A stretch of 50,791 nt of DNA, from contig DAOTVW010000155.1 in assembly GCA_034436035.1 (NCBI GenBank), positions 1 through 50,791 on the forward strand, read 5' to 3'. How positions within the stretch are numbered: the stretch's first letter is position 1; every line of letters starts with the position of its first letter. Shown piece after piece: positions 7,433-15,861 of the stretch. The notes below the pieces were generated by a model. It was not told the DNA's origin and did not search any database. It saw only the letters and a list, made by a program, of their open reading frames with translations. Both the position numbers and the translations under genes were made by a program. This DNA comes from UBA4823 sp034436035 (GTDB lineage Bacteria; Chloroflexota; Anaerolineae; Anaerolineales; UBA4823).

Positions 7433-7459
7433 TTATCGGCAAGAATCGCGAAAACTTAA
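7433..7459 (-). promoter_or_regulatory. Sigma-28 (FliA) promoter of the flgM-flgN-flgK-flgL-csrA operon
   Basis: Read on the minus strand, the -35 element TTAAGTTT (7459-7452) matches seven of eight positions of TAAAGTTT. It is followed after exactly 11 bases by GCCGATAA (7440-7433), a perfect sigma-28 -10. The -35 overlaps the flgG stop codon. Transcription would start near 7425, leaving a leader of about 58 bases before flgM. This is the expected class III promoter for a flgM operon. Confidence 0.85.
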
Positions 7460-8196
7460 ATTCGACGCAACTGGATTGCTTGATCGAGCATTTGATCTGT
7501 TGCTTGAAAGGTGCGTAACGATAGATCAAACGAGCGCTGTAACAGGATCATTTGCGTCATTTCGTTGGCGATATTCACATTCGATTGCTCCAAAGTATGA
7601 TTGCGAATTTCACCGAATCCTTCTGATTTTGGTGCACCCACTATTGCTGCCCCAGATGCTTCTGTTTCAACCCAAAGGTTATCACCATAACCTTGCAACC
7701 CGTTCGCATTCGGAAAACGGGTGATCTGGAGAGTGCCGGCTTGATTCCAGGTGCCGTTTTGCATAACCATTACAGTCCCGTCTGCTTCGATATTAATTTC
7801 TTCCGCATCATCAGGGATGGTGCCATCCCAGACAAGCGGGAAACCATTAGAGTTAACCAAGCGATGGTTCGCATCTAAATTGAATTCTCCATCCCGCGTA
7901 TACGCCACCCGACCATCCGGTAAGGTAACACTAAAAAATCCTTCTCCATAAATAGCCAAATCTAATGGGCGTGAAGTTTGTTTAAACGCCCCTTGATCCA
8001 TGAAATGCTGGGTGGTGCGTAACTGAACGCCATTATAAAGTCGTTGATTGAGCATTTCTTGAAAATTGGAACGACTGGTTTTAAATCCGGTTGTATTGAT
8101 ATTTGCCAGATTATGACTGACTAAATCAAGATCATTCATGCGCGCCATCATTCCGCAGCGACTGATATTTAGAATTTGATTGATATTTAGTCCCAT
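7456..8196 (-). CDS. flgG: Flagellar basal-body rod protein, FlgG/FlhP type
   Basis: This 246-residue rod protein has the N-terminal signature DLVSHNLANINTTGFKTSRS (about residues 23-42), the D1 motif LDLAIYGEGFFSVTLPDGR with YTRDGEFNLDANHRLVN, and the C-terminal helix TQMILLQRSFDLSLRTFQA. This is the FlgG/FlgF (FlhO/FlhP in Bacillus) family. The distal rod links the membrane basal body to the hook. It is the second of two adjacent paralogues, and the order FlgF-like then FlgG-like is usual. The ribosome-binding site is GGGAAGG. Assigning it FlgG rather than FlgF rests mainly on order. Confidence 0.85.
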   Translation of the reverse strand: MGLNINQILNISRCGMMARMNDLDLVSHNLANINTTGFKTSRSNFQEMLNQRLYNGVQLRTTQHFMDQGAFKQTSRPLDLAIYGEGFFSVTLPDGRVAYTRDGEFNLDANHRLVNSNGFPLVWDGTIPDDAEEINIEADGTVMVMQNGTWNQAGTLQITRFPNANGLQGYGDNLWVETEASGAAIVGAPKSEGFGEIRNHTLEQSNVNIANEMTQMILLQRSFDLSLRTFQATDQMLDQAIQLRRI

Positions 8197-8213
8197 AATT
8201 TCCTTCCCAATGA

Positions 8214-8972
8214 TTATACAGAGCCTAATGTGCTAATTGTTTTGCCCAATAATTCATCTTGGGTTTGCACCATCTTTTGTGCAGCTTCATAAGCTCGGGT
8301 TACAGAGACCATTTGGGTCATCAGCTGAGCCGTGTTTGCGTTCGACATTTCTAAATAGCCTTGTGATACAGATCCATATACATCACTGGTTGGCCCTCCT
8401 TCTGCGGCAAACAGATTGGGCAAGTCTCGTGTCAACTCCTGAACAGGGTTCTCGAAGGAAGCCAGCCCGAGTTTTGCGATCGTTTGGCCATTCACCATAA
8501 TCGTGCCATCTGGACTAACTACAATATCGCCATCGGGCAAATTGATCGGTTGACCACCATCGTCTAATACCTGATATCCATCTATCGTGACCAGGTTATT
8601 TTCAATATCGCGGACAAAACGGCCATCCCGAGTATATCGTTCACCATCTGGGGTTTGGATACGAAAGAATCCGGCTCCTTCAATTGCAAAATCAAGGCTT
8701 TGACCAGTGTGTCGTAATCCTCCTTGTTCAAAATCAGTGATATCAGGCGCAGTTTCAACTCCCAAGCCGAGATTTCCAATCCATTGCAGAGGAGAATCAC
8801 TTAAGTTTGTATCGGTTGGAAAGATCACTTCACTTTGCTTGAAATCATCTAATGCGGTGAGAACTTGTTTGAAGCCAGGAGTGTCGACATTGGACACATT
8901 ATGCGCTAGCAGACCTTGTCGATAAAGGTTAGCCAGCATTGCAGACGCTGCTGAATATAATCCTTTGATCAT
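8214..8972 (-). CDS. Flagellar basal-body rod protein, FlgF/FlhO type
   Basis: A 252-residue paralogue of the neighbouring rod protein. Visible features are the N-terminal GLLAHNVSNVDTPGFKQVLT signature, the segment LDFAIEGAGFFRIQTPDGER with YTRDGRFVRDIENNLV, and the C-terminal helix LMTQMVSVTRAYEAAQKMVQ. Its start overlaps the end of the preceding gene by 4 bases (ATGA), implying translational coupling with the fliA unit. It is probably the proximal rod subunit FlgF (FlhO in Bacillus), while the next gene is the FlgG type. Sequence alone does not separate these two well. Confidence 0.8.
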   Translation of the reverse strand: MIKGLYSAASAMLANLYRQGLLAHNVSNVDTPGFKQVLTALDDFKQSEVIFPTDTNLSDSPLQWIGNLGLGVETAPDITDFEQGGLRHTGQSLDFAIEGAGFFRIQTPDGERYTRDGRFVRDIENNLVTIDGYQVLDDGGQPINLPDGDIVVSPDGTIMVNGQTIAKLGLASFENPVQELTRDLPNLFAAEGGPTSDVYGSVSQGYLEMSNANTAQLMTQMVSVTRAYEAAQKMVQTQDELLGKTISTLGSV

Positions 8973-9406
8973 AGATAACTCTCCCTTCGAATGTTATCTT
9001 TTTTGGTATGTAATGTAACAATATTATTGACTTCCTCAAGGGTCATCCCCATTTGGCGGGCAATGTCTAGGTGGCTCATCCCGCCGCTTGCCATTGCAAT
9101 CACCACATGACTGCGCTCACCGCTCTGTGGCGCGATGCCCGAAACAGCCGGGGTTGGAGATGATGAATGATTTTGGATCTTCGATAATAACGTTTTGAAA
9201 TCATTTTGCTGTAACACCCCTCCTGCTGGAGCGGTGCTGTTGTTGGATTTGATTTCACGTGCATCGCTGGTGAGTGTTTTTAATTGTTCTACTAATGGTT
9301 TAAGTTGTTCGGCTTGGTTGGACTGCCCCTGAATCCGAGCAGTTTCCCGTGCAAGTTGAATTAATTTCAAAGTATCATCCAATAATACCGATGAAATGCG
9401 TGTCAT
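8969..9406 (-). CDS. SwrB/DUF6115-like protein encoded after fliA
   Basis: The 145-residue protein has two parts: an N-terminal helical stretch (residues 5-50, Leu/Glu/Gln-rich, coiled-coil-like) and a C-terminal helix-turn-helix-like segment (residues 103-135) with IAMASGGMSHLDIARQMGMT followed by LEEVNNIV. Similar C-terminal segments occur in the DUF6115 and DUF2802 families, and Bacillus SwrB carries one. In Bacillus swrB lies immediately downstream of sigD, the same position relative to fliA as here, with a 4-base overlap. SwrB promotes basal-body maturation and export activation. Unlike SwrB, no N-terminal membrane helix is visible, so equivalence is an inference. Confidence 0.55.
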   Translation of the reverse strand: MTRISSVLLDDTLKLIQLARETARIQGQSNQAEQLKPLVEQLKTLTSDAREIKSNNSTAPAGGVLQQNDFKTLLSKIQNHSSSPTPAVSGIAPQSGERSHVVIAMASGGMSHLDIARQMGMTLEEVNNIVTLHTKKDNIRRESYL

Positions 9407-10263
9407 AACTCCAACCCTCCAACAAATTTTGGCGTAGAACTTTCTGCATATCGGATTGTTTTATTTTTATTATTCTGATCGTGCTGGAGCGCAATTTCCG
9501 ATTTTATTAATCCGCGGGCAATTCTCGACTTGAGCATCATGACAGCCTTTGAATGGATTTGACAAACGCGCGATTCGGAAACATCCAGTACTGCGCCTAT
9601 TTCCTTGAAAGTCAATTTTTCGTAATAATACAAAGACAAGACCAGCTGTTCCCGCTGTGGCAAGCTTTGAATTGCTTGGATAAGGATTTCCTTGAGTTCT
9701 ACTTCCTCTAAATAGTGATCTGGATTGTTGTTATCTTCATCAGCAATAAATTCATGGAGAGAAATTACATCATTGCCATCGGACGACACGACGGTGTCGA
9801 GAGAGACAATCTGATGATGGCTATCTAATAATGCCTGTCGATAACTTTCTTCATCTAAATTCAAGTATTGAGAAATTTCTTCATCGGTGGGAGGGCGTTG
9901 ATATTTTTCCCATAGGCTGTCAATTGCCCCTTGCATCTGTTTTGCGCGTTGTCTTGCCCCACGGGATAACCAATCATGGGAACGTAATTGATCAATTACT
10001 TTGCCACGAATACGTAATGTCGCGTAAGTGCTAAATTGGGTACCGTAATTCAAATCATAACGATCGAGAGCTTCAATCAAACCAATTATCCCCTGGCTGG
10101 CAGCGTCTTCGTAATCCTGATTTGCTGATTGAAAAATTCCTAAACGGTTCAAGACGAAATGAACTAATGGGATATAGCGCAGGATGATTTCCTCACGCAA
10201 AGCCGGGTCTTTGGTTAAGACATATTGACGGATAAGTTCAGTGTCGTCTGTATGGGTATCCAT
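9403..10263 (-). CDS. fliA: Flagellar RNA polymerase sigma factor FliA (sigma-28, SigD)
   Basis: FliA directs transcription of late flagellar genes. The 286-residue protein carries sigma-70 region 2 (ASQGIIGLIEALDRYDLNYG, then FSTYATLRIRGKVIDQLR with SHDWLSRGARQ, the FliA-type region 2.4), region 3 (DEEISQYLNLDEESYRQAL) and region 4 (PQREQLVLSLYYYEKLTFKE with VSESRVCQIHSKAV). The region 2.4/3.0 wording DWLSRGARQRAK is characteristic of FliA/SigD. A 30-residue tail after region 4 is longer than usual. A clear target promoter lies in the same window before flgM. It overlaps the SwrB-like gene by 4 bases. Confidence 0.96.
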   Translation of the reverse strand: MDTHTDDTELIRQYVLTKDPALREEIILRYIPLVHFVLNRLGIFQSANQDYEDAASQGIIGLIEALDRYDLNYGTQFSTYATLRIRGKVIDQLRSHDWLSRGARQRAKQMQGAIDSLWEKYQRPPTDEEISQYLNLDEESYRQALLDSHHQIVSLDTVVSSDGNDVISLHEFIADEDNNNPDHYLEEVELKEILIQAIQSLPQREQLVLSLYYYEKLTFKEIGAVLDVSESRVCQIHSKAVMMLKSRIARGLIKSEIALQHDQNNKNKTIRYAESSTPKFVGGLEL

Positions 10264-10270
10264 AGATTAA

Positions 10271-10627
10271 TTAAGCTTGTTTTTCCATCGTACTTTCTTT
10301 AGATTGACCAGCATTGCGGGCATTTTGAAAATCTTTCGCAGCAGTTTCAAGTACTTGATTCGATAGGTAATAATTCAATAGAAAAATTACTGCACCTAAT
10401 CCAAGCATTGCTAATCCACCACGAATGACAGAATTCAGGATCGTAACCCCGGTCATAATAGACACAGCGGCGGTGGTAACACCGGTCACCAAAATCAATA
10501 AATTACTAATAGAAAATGCAAAATCGAGAATGTAAGGTAGGGAAGGGTGGTTGCTTGGCGCGGGAATTTTTCCCTCGGTTTTGTTTTTAGTTGAATTTTC
10601 TTCCTTTACTTTTTCCTTTTTTGCCAT
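10271..10627 (-). CDS. Unrecognised membrane protein with two predicted helices between flhF and fliA
   Basis: The 118-residue protein has a charged Lys/Glu/Asn-rich N-terminal tail (residues 1-30) and two or three hydrophobic stretches (about 33-57 and 68-90), including FSISNLLILVTGVTTAAV and LAMLGLGAVIFLLNYYLS. A polar C-terminal tail of about 25 residues follows. I do not recognise a family. A GAGAGGTAAGC ribosome-binding site supports the ATG. It lies 10 bases after flhF and 7 before fliA, so it is almost certainly co-transcribed with flagellar genes. FlhG, the MinD-type ATPase that usually follows flhF, is absent at this spot. A link to flagellar placement is speculation. Confidence 0.75.
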   Translation of the reverse strand: MAKKEKVKEENSTKNKTEGKIPAPSNHPSLPYILDFAFSISNLLILVTGVTTAAVSIMTGVTILNSVIRGGLAMLGLGAVIFLLNYYLSNQVLETAAKDFQNARNAGQSKESTMEKQA

Positions 10628-10637
10628 AGCTTACCTC

Positions 10638-11828
10638 TCATGGAAGGATTAGTTTAACTAAATAGGATGCCTCGGCTGGGTGAAGGCTATCCAAGTAATT
10701 GGTACCATCACAAAAATATGCCAATGGGATTTTATTTTTCCAAATAAGATTGATGATATGACCAAAAAATTTCGTTTCATCCAACTTTGTTATCACAATA
10801 CCGTTTAGTTTAAGGGGTGAAAATGCTGCTACGGCTTGTTGCATATCTGCGAGTTTTAATGTTGCGGGTAATGTCAAAAAGATCATCTTTTGAGGGATTT
10901 CTGTCAGAAATGCGCTTAGTTCGATGACTTCGTTTGGGACAAATGGGTTGCATGCAGGTGTATCCACCAGAATAAGATCCGCCTGTTCTTCATACGCAAT
11001 AGCTTCCCTCAAGTCAAGCGGGGTGTACACGATATGCGGTTGTATGTTTAATGGTTCCGTATAAGAGCGAGTTTGTGCAATTGCGCCAGTGCGGATGGTA
11101 TCTGCGCAGATCCAAGCCACCTTTTTTTGATGCTTTTCCGTAAAATGGCTTGCTAATCTTGCGCAAAGGCTGGTTTTGCCAACCCCGCTTGGGCCGACAA
11201 CGAATAGAACCCGTGCGGTTGGCGATAAACCTTTTTGCACGCTCTCAATTCGGAGAACCCGTAAGGTAGTCTCTAATTGCTTGCGGATAATTTCCCGCAG
11301 ACGATTTTCTTCGTAAAATATTTTGGGATTGGCGGTTTGGCTCACTTTTCGAATAATTTCCTTGATAAGATGAGAGTCAACACCTTGATTGAGTAACTCT
11401 TCTCGGACTCTGACAACTGCTGGAGGGACTTCGTTTTTCGGAGTATCAGCTCGCGGTGAGGCTGGAATGGAGGTTGGGTGACTTTGTTTCTTCGCAATTT
11501 GGGTGGCAATTTTATCGAACAATACTTGAATGTCCTCGGATGTAAGAGGGGATTTTTCGTCTTTAGGTGGATTATATAAAGAGCGGATTAGCGATCCTCC
11601 CTTATTCTGTTTTTTGTGATCATCCGGAACCATATTTTCCCCATTTTGAGGGGAGTTTTGTATGGGGGGAATTGCCAACACCTCTACTTCGGGTTTTTTC
11701 CAGGTTTCCCAAACAGAACCACCTGGAACTTGTTTTACCGAAAGAATCACTGCCTCGGGCCCTAATTCGTTTTGGACAAGTTCGAGAGCTGCTTGTGTAT
11801 TGGGAGCACGGTAAGTTTTGGGTTCCAT
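10638..11828 (-). CDS. flhF: Flagellar SRP-like GTPase FlhF
   Basis: FlhF is an SRP-family GTPase that places flagella and recruits early components. The 396-residue protein has the FlhF N-terminal B domain (KTYRAPNTQAALELVQNELG, AVILSVKQVPGG), a linker (about 60-145), and an N-G domain. The G1 P-loop is VGPSGVGKTSLCARL (about 209-223), the switch has CADTIRTGAIAQTRSY, and G4 is VITKLDET. The G3 motif, normally DTAGR, reads DTPACNP, and the closing segment FCDGTNYLDSLHPAEASYL also departs from the usual GQNVPDD wording. The gene sits between flhA (3-base gap) and the unknown membrane protein. No flhG follows. Confidence 0.93.
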   Translation of the reverse strand: MEPKTYRAPNTQAALELVQNELGPEAVILSVKQVPGGSVWETWKKPEVEVLAIPPIQNSPQNGENMVPDDHKKQNKGGSLIRSLYNPPKDEKSPLTSEDIQVLFDKIATQIAKKQSHPTSIPASPRADTPKNEVPPAVVRVREELLNQGVDSHLIKEIIRKVSQTANPKIFYEENRLREIIRKQLETTLRVLRIESVQKGLSPTARVLFVVGPSGVGKTSLCARLASHFTEKHQKKVAWICADTIRTGAIAQTRSYTEPLNIQPHIVYTPLDLREAIAYEEQADLILVDTPACNPFVPNEVIELSAFLTEIPQKMIFLTLPATLKLADMQQAVAAFSPLKLNGIVITKLDETKFFGHIINLIWKNKIPLAYFCDGTNYLDSLHPAEASYLVKLILP

Positions 11829-11831
11829 AGC

Positions 11832-13904
11832 TTATTGATCCATTACCATTCCATGAGATTTAACTTTTGTACCAGGGCTGACTTCTGAAAATGCCAGCAC
11901 GACTAAATTAGGTAAAGATTGTTCCACTAATTTTCGGAATGCCAAGCGTAATTCACGTGGGCAAAGCAATATGGGATAATGCCCAAGATGAGCCAGGTTT
12001 TCCATTTGCTCGCCGGTGCGAATTAATATAGTTTGGGCAAGTTGCGCATCTAGGTTGAACCCTATGCCATTATCTGAGGAAACTAAGCTTTCCCGTAAAA
12101 GGCTTTCGACTTGGGGAGAAAGCGTAAATACATGTAAATACCCATCCTCATCGCGGTATTGATTAGAGATAGTACGTGCCATGGATTGGCGCACTGCTTC
12201 AGAAAGTATTGTTGGGTTACGGGTAACGGTCGCATTATCCGCCACAACCTCGAGGATTCCAGCCAGATCTCGAATAGGTATCCTCTCTTTGAGCAGGTTT
12301 CTCAATATTGCCTGAAACTCACCCAAACTAATCAAATCAGGAATGACCCCATCTACCGCAGCAGGGGTCTTCATTTTGAGTTGTTCAATCATCTCCTGTA
12401 CCATCTGGCGGGTGAGTAGATCTGCAGCGTTATTCCGGACCACTTCGGTCAAATGGGTGCTTAACACCGAAAGGGGTGAAACAACGGTGTAACCCATTAA
12501 TTCGGCATGTCCCTTCTCTGCTTCACTAATCCAAACTGCCGGTAATCCAAATGCTGGCTCAGTGGTATTGATCCCGTGAATTTTCTCTTCGGTATCGTTA
12601 CCAGGAATGGCTAAATAACGGTCAATCAGGAGTTCGCTGCGGACAATTTCCTCACGCCGAATTTTGATACGATATTCCTGCGGTGCGAGCCTTAAATTAT
12701 CCCGTACCCGCACAATGGGTAAAACAAATCCCAGCTCATTCATTAACTGACGACGGATTCCGGTAATCCTTTTCAATAAGTTATCGGGTTGATTGTCATC
12801 AATGAGAGGGATCAAACCGTAACCAATCTCAATTTCCAAGGGATCGGCGACGACCATTTCGAGCATGTCTTGCGGAGTTTCCGGTTCGGCAGTGAGGACT
12901 TCGGCAATTTCGGTTGGTTTCTCTTTTTTCTGAGTGCGCCAGACAAAATAAGCTGCTCCACCAAATGCTCCTGCAACGAGAATAAATGGAATTTTTGGCA
13001 GACCAGGGATTAGCCCGATAAAAGCAATGATAATTGTGCCGATGCCCAAGGCACTGAAATTGGAAAGTTGGCCAATTATGTCGCTTCCTAGAGAAATTTC
13101 GGAAGAGGAGCGGGTGACAATTAAACCAGAAGCAGCCGATATGATTAAGGCCGGGATTTGAACAGCTAACCCGGCACCCACCGTCAGGAGGGCATAGGTT
13201 TGTAAAGCATCCATCAGGGATAGCTGCCGTTGAACCATACCGATCACAAAACCACCGATAATATTTACAATCATCACGATCACTGCAGCAATGGCATCCC
13301 CGCGCACGAACTTACTAGCGCCATCCATAGCGCCATAGAAATCGGCTTCGATTTCGATTTCCCTCCTTCTTAATCGTGCCTGAGCTTCATCAATTAGCCC
13401 GGCATTCAATTCAGCGTCAATGGATAATTGTTTGCCAGGCATTGCGTCTAATGTGAAACGGGCAGCTACCTCGGCAACCCGCCCAGCGCCATTGGTGATG
13501 ACCACGAACTGAATCACCATTAGCATCAAGAAGATAACAACTCCAACAATGTAGTTCCCGCCCAGGATAAGGCTCCCAAAGGTGGAAATTACTTTACCAG
13601 CGTTACCTTGAATTAAAATCAAACGGCTGGCTGCGATGTTCAACCCTAAACGGAATAATGTAACTAGCAATAGCACAGATGGGAAAACCGAGAAATCCAT
13701 CGGACGGGCGATATACATCGATAACAGCATTACACCAATCGAAAGCGCTAAATTGAGCACAATCAGAAAATCCATTGCCATTGGTGGCAGGGGCACCAAC
13801 ATTAATCCAATAATCAGGACAAGAGCAAGTGCCAGGACAATGTCCTTTGAACGTAATAAGCTTAGCCATGGATTTGTAGGTAAAGTTTCAGCATTTACTG
13901 TCAT
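11832..13904 (-). CDS. flhA: Flagellar type III export gate protein FlhA
   Basis: FlhA forms the nonameric export gate ring that couples proton flow to substrate export. The 690-residue length is typical. The N-terminal half holds about eight membrane helices (residues 20-330). The FHIPEP signature lies between them, seen as RVAEVAARFTLDAMPGKQLS and IDAELNAGLIDEAQARLRRR, followed by GAMDGASKFVRGDAIA. The C-terminal half is the cytoplasmic substrate-docking domain, with GYTVVSPLSVLSTHLTEVVR and TRQMVQEMIEQL, ending in PLVVLAF-like LPNLVVLAFSEV. The ribosome-binding site is AGGAATC. It lies 12 bases after flhB and 3 before flhF in the usual order. Confidence 0.98.
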   Translation of the reverse strand: MTVNAETLPTNPWLSLLRSKDIVLALALVLIIGLMLVPLPPMAMDFLIVLNLALSIGVMLLSMYIARPMDFSVFPSVLLLVTLFRLGLNIAASRLILIQGNAGKVISTFGSLILGGNYIVGVVIFLMLMVIQFVVITNGAGRVAEVAARFTLDAMPGKQLSIDAELNAGLIDEAQARLRRREIEIEADFYGAMDGASKFVRGDAIAAVIVMIVNIIGGFVIGMVQRQLSLMDALQTYALLTVGAGLAVQIPALIISAASGLIVTRSSSEISLGSDIIGQLSNFSALGIGTIIIAFIGLIPGLPKIPFILVAGAFGGAAYFVWRTQKKEKPTEIAEVLTAEPETPQDMLEMVVADPLEIEIGYGLIPLIDDNQPDNLLKRITGIRRQLMNELGFVLPIVRVRDNLRLAPQEYRIKIRREEIVRSELLIDRYLAIPGNDTEEKIHGINTTEPAFGLPAVWISEAEKGHAELMGYTVVSPLSVLSTHLTEVVRNNAADLLTRQMVQEMIEQLKMKTPAAVDGVIPDLISLGEFQAILRNLLKERIPIRDLAGILEVVADNATVTRNPTILSEAVRQSMARTISNQYRDEDGYLHVFTLSPQVESLLRESLVSSDNGIGFNLDAQLAQTILIRTGEQMENLAHLGHYPILLCPRELRLAFRKLVEQSLPNLVVLAFSEVSPGTKVKSHGMVMDQ

Positions 13905-13916
13905 CGTGATTCCTCA

Positions 13917-14984
13917 TTATGTTGCCGGAGCTGCAACCGCCTTACCCCGTAAGGCATAAACATGGGCGAGTACCTCTGCCATTGCGATATATAATTCCGG
14001 TGGGATTTCCTGATCGATGTCGACGGTGCGATACAATGCATGCGCTAAAGGGATATTTTGGATGATAGGGATATGATGTTCTCGTGCCGTAGCGACAATT
14101 CGTTCTGCGATCAAATAAGCCCCTTTGGCGAGTACAATCGGTGCATTCATGTGATCGGGATCATAACGGATAGCTATCGCTAAGTGGGTCGGGTTAGTGA
14201 TGATGACATCGGCTTTAGGAACATTCGCCATCATCCGCATGCGTGCAATACGGCGCATTTGACCGCGAATGCGGCTTTTTATCATTGGATCCCCTTCAGA
14301 CCGCTTGACTTCTTCTTTTACTTCCTCCTTCGACATTCGTAAAGAACGCATATATGTCCAACGTTGATAAGCATAATCTGCTATGGCAAGGATCAGATAT
14401 ACGGATGCGACCCGGGTGGTGAGTTTGATTGCGATAGTACTCCATGCGGTTATTGCCTCTTTAAATGGCAGCTGATTTAACCCTAAAAGGTGTTGAATCT
14501 GATCGCGTAGGTAAGCGTAAACAACCCAACCAATCAGAATTAGCTTTAAGAGCGCTTTGATCCATTCAAATATTCCTTGGGTTGAGAATAGTTTTTTGAA
14601 ACCGTTTAAAGGATTGAGCCGGTTGAGGTCAAATTTGATTTTATTTGTACTAATGAGGAAACGGGTTTGGGCGAACGTAGCGACCATTGCTACAACCAGC
14701 AAACTTACCACGATCATTAATACATCATTACCAATTCGTAATCCATCGGTAATTAATTTTTGTAGATACCAAGTACTGCTTACGTCTCCTTTTGGTAAAT
14801 TGGTAAGAGCTTCAATGACACCACTCTGTAATTCCGCCAGCAATCGGCGACCCGGTGATGTAAGCAGCCATATACTCACAAATAAGACAATGGCAGCATT
14901 CAATTCCTGGCTTAATGCAACCATGCCCTCTTTACGGGCTTCGGCGATTTTTCGCGGGGTAGGTGCTTCTGTCTTATCGGGCAT
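13917..14984 (-). CDS. flhB: Flagellar type III export switch protein FlhB
   Basis: FlhB is the autocleaving substrate-specificity switch of the export gate. The 355-residue protein begins MPDKTEAPTPRKIAEARKEG, the classic FlhB start, and has four hydrophobic segments (about 29-47, 87-107, 140-160, 185-205). A charged linker (SKEEVKEEVKRSEGDPMIKS) leads to the cytoplasmic domain containing the cleavage motif ADVIITNPTHLAIAIRYDP (NPTH at about residue 265). The start overlaps the end of fliR by 11 bases. A second gene with only the cytoplasmic domain lies at 3584-3892, so the genome has both a full and a soluble form. Confidence 0.98.
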   Translation of the reverse strand: MPDKTEAPTPRKIAEARKEGMVALSQELNAAIVLFVSIWLLTSPGRRLLAELQSGVIEALTNLPKGDVSSTWYLQKLITDGLRIGNDVLMIVVSLLVVAMVATFAQTRFLISTNKIKFDLNRLNPLNGFKKLFSTQGIFEWIKALLKLILIGWVVYAYLRDQIQHLLGLNQLPFKEAITAWSTIAIKLTTRVASVYLILAIADYAYQRWTYMRSLRMSKEEVKEEVKRSEGDPMIKSRIRGQMRRIARMRMMANVPKADVIITNPTHLAIAIRYDPDHMNAPIVLAKGAYLIAERIVATAREHHIPIIQNIPLAHALYRTVDIDQEIPPELYIAMAEVLAHVYALRGKAVAAPAT

Positions 14985-15744
14985 ATACTTTCCCCAAAAG
15001 AAGGATCATCTGGTCCCCAATACCATTAAATATCATCCGCACATTAGGAGCTAAGGCTGGGATCGAAATCGCTAATGCAAATAGCCCAAAAGCGATTTTA
15101 AGTGGGATACCAAGGAAGAAAACTTGAATTTGAGGAGCGACGCGCGCCAATAGCCCCATTGCCAAATCAGAAAGTAAGAGTGATCCCAGAATGGGCAATG
15201 ACATCTGTACCCCAATAGTGATCATGGAACTGGTCAATTGAAAGATTGACTCCTGGGCTAAAACAGGAATGTCACCATTGATTGGAATGACCTCGAATGT
15301 TTTTGCTAAACCTAGCAAGAAAATATGATGAGCGTTCAATATAAAAAAAATCAGGAATGCAGTGGTCACAAATATTTGGTCCAAAGCAGTTCCATTTTCT
15401 TCAATAGCGGGATTCAAAATTTGCCCAGCCATGAATCCGCTCCCTAATCCCATCAAACTACCGGTAATTTGCAGCGCGCCAAAAACCAATACTGCGGCAT
15501 AACCAGCAATAGTGCCGATAATGATCTCGCGACCAATTGCAATAGAAAAGGCGATTATATCTAAAGTAGAATTGTTTATCTGAGCGGATTGAATGGGCGT
15601 TAAAAAAATAGCTAAAAGCAAACCCAATCCAATTTTTACCGGATTGGGTATAGATCTCCCACCGATGACTGGCACATGGATGATCGTCGCCATAATCCTG
15701 GTGAAAGCAAGGAAGAATAACTGAAATTGGGCAATGTTTACCAT
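14974..15744 (-). CDS. fliR: Flagellar export gate protein FliR
   Basis: FliR is part of the FliP-FliQ-FliR helical export pore. The 256-residue protein has about six to eight hydrophobic segments and the family motifs FFLAFTRIMATIIHVPVIGG and PNPVKIGLGLLLAIFLTPIQ near the start. GSLMGLGSGFMAGQILNP lies mid-protein (about 88-105) and MSLPILGSLLLSDLAMGLLA in the C-terminal half. No strong ribosome-binding site is visible upstream, and 161 bases separate the gene from the preceding cheY-like gene. It may therefore begin a secondary transcription unit with flhB, flhA and flhF. It overlaps flhB by 11 bases. Confidence 0.95.
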   Translation of the reverse strand: MVNIAQFQLFFLAFTRIMATIIHVPVIGGRSIPNPVKIGLGLLLAIFLTPIQSAQINNSTLDIIAFSIAIGREIIIGTIAGYAAVLVFGALQITGSLMGLGSGFMAGQILNPAIEENGTALDQIFVTTAFLIFFILNAHHIFLLGLAKTFEVIPINGDIPVLAQESIFQLTSSMITIGVQMSLPILGSLLLSDLAMGLLARVAPQIQVFFLGIPLKIAFGLFALAISIPALAPNVRMIFNGIGDQMILLLGKVYAR

Positions 15745-15789
15745 AGCTAATATAAATACTATCTATTCTCTCCACCCTAAAGGATACCG

Positions 15790-15825
15790 CTTCATCCCGT
15801 TTTCTTCAGTAAACTCTGGATGAAG
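15790..15825. repeat. Inverted repeat in the fliR leader region
   Basis: CTTCATCC (15790-15797) and GGATGAAG (15818-15825) are exact inverted repeats. Inside them GTTT (15799-15802) and AAAC (15811-15814) can extend the stem. No T run follows in either direction, so it is not a terminator. It lies in the 161-base gap before fliR, about 45 bases from its start, and would fold in the fliR mRNA leader. Confidence 0.45.
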
Positions 15826-15861
15826 TGAATCTAAATTATGCGTAAAAAATGGATAAGGTTG

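Noticed and set aside
14557..15054. 165-residue open frame antisense to flhB/fliR
   Set aside because: Both genes underneath are conserved export-gate genes; the antisense frame shows no motif and no start signal.
15790..15825. Hairpin before fliR as a terminator of the cheY unit
   Set aside because: No T run follows on either strand, so it is listed as an inverted repeat only.
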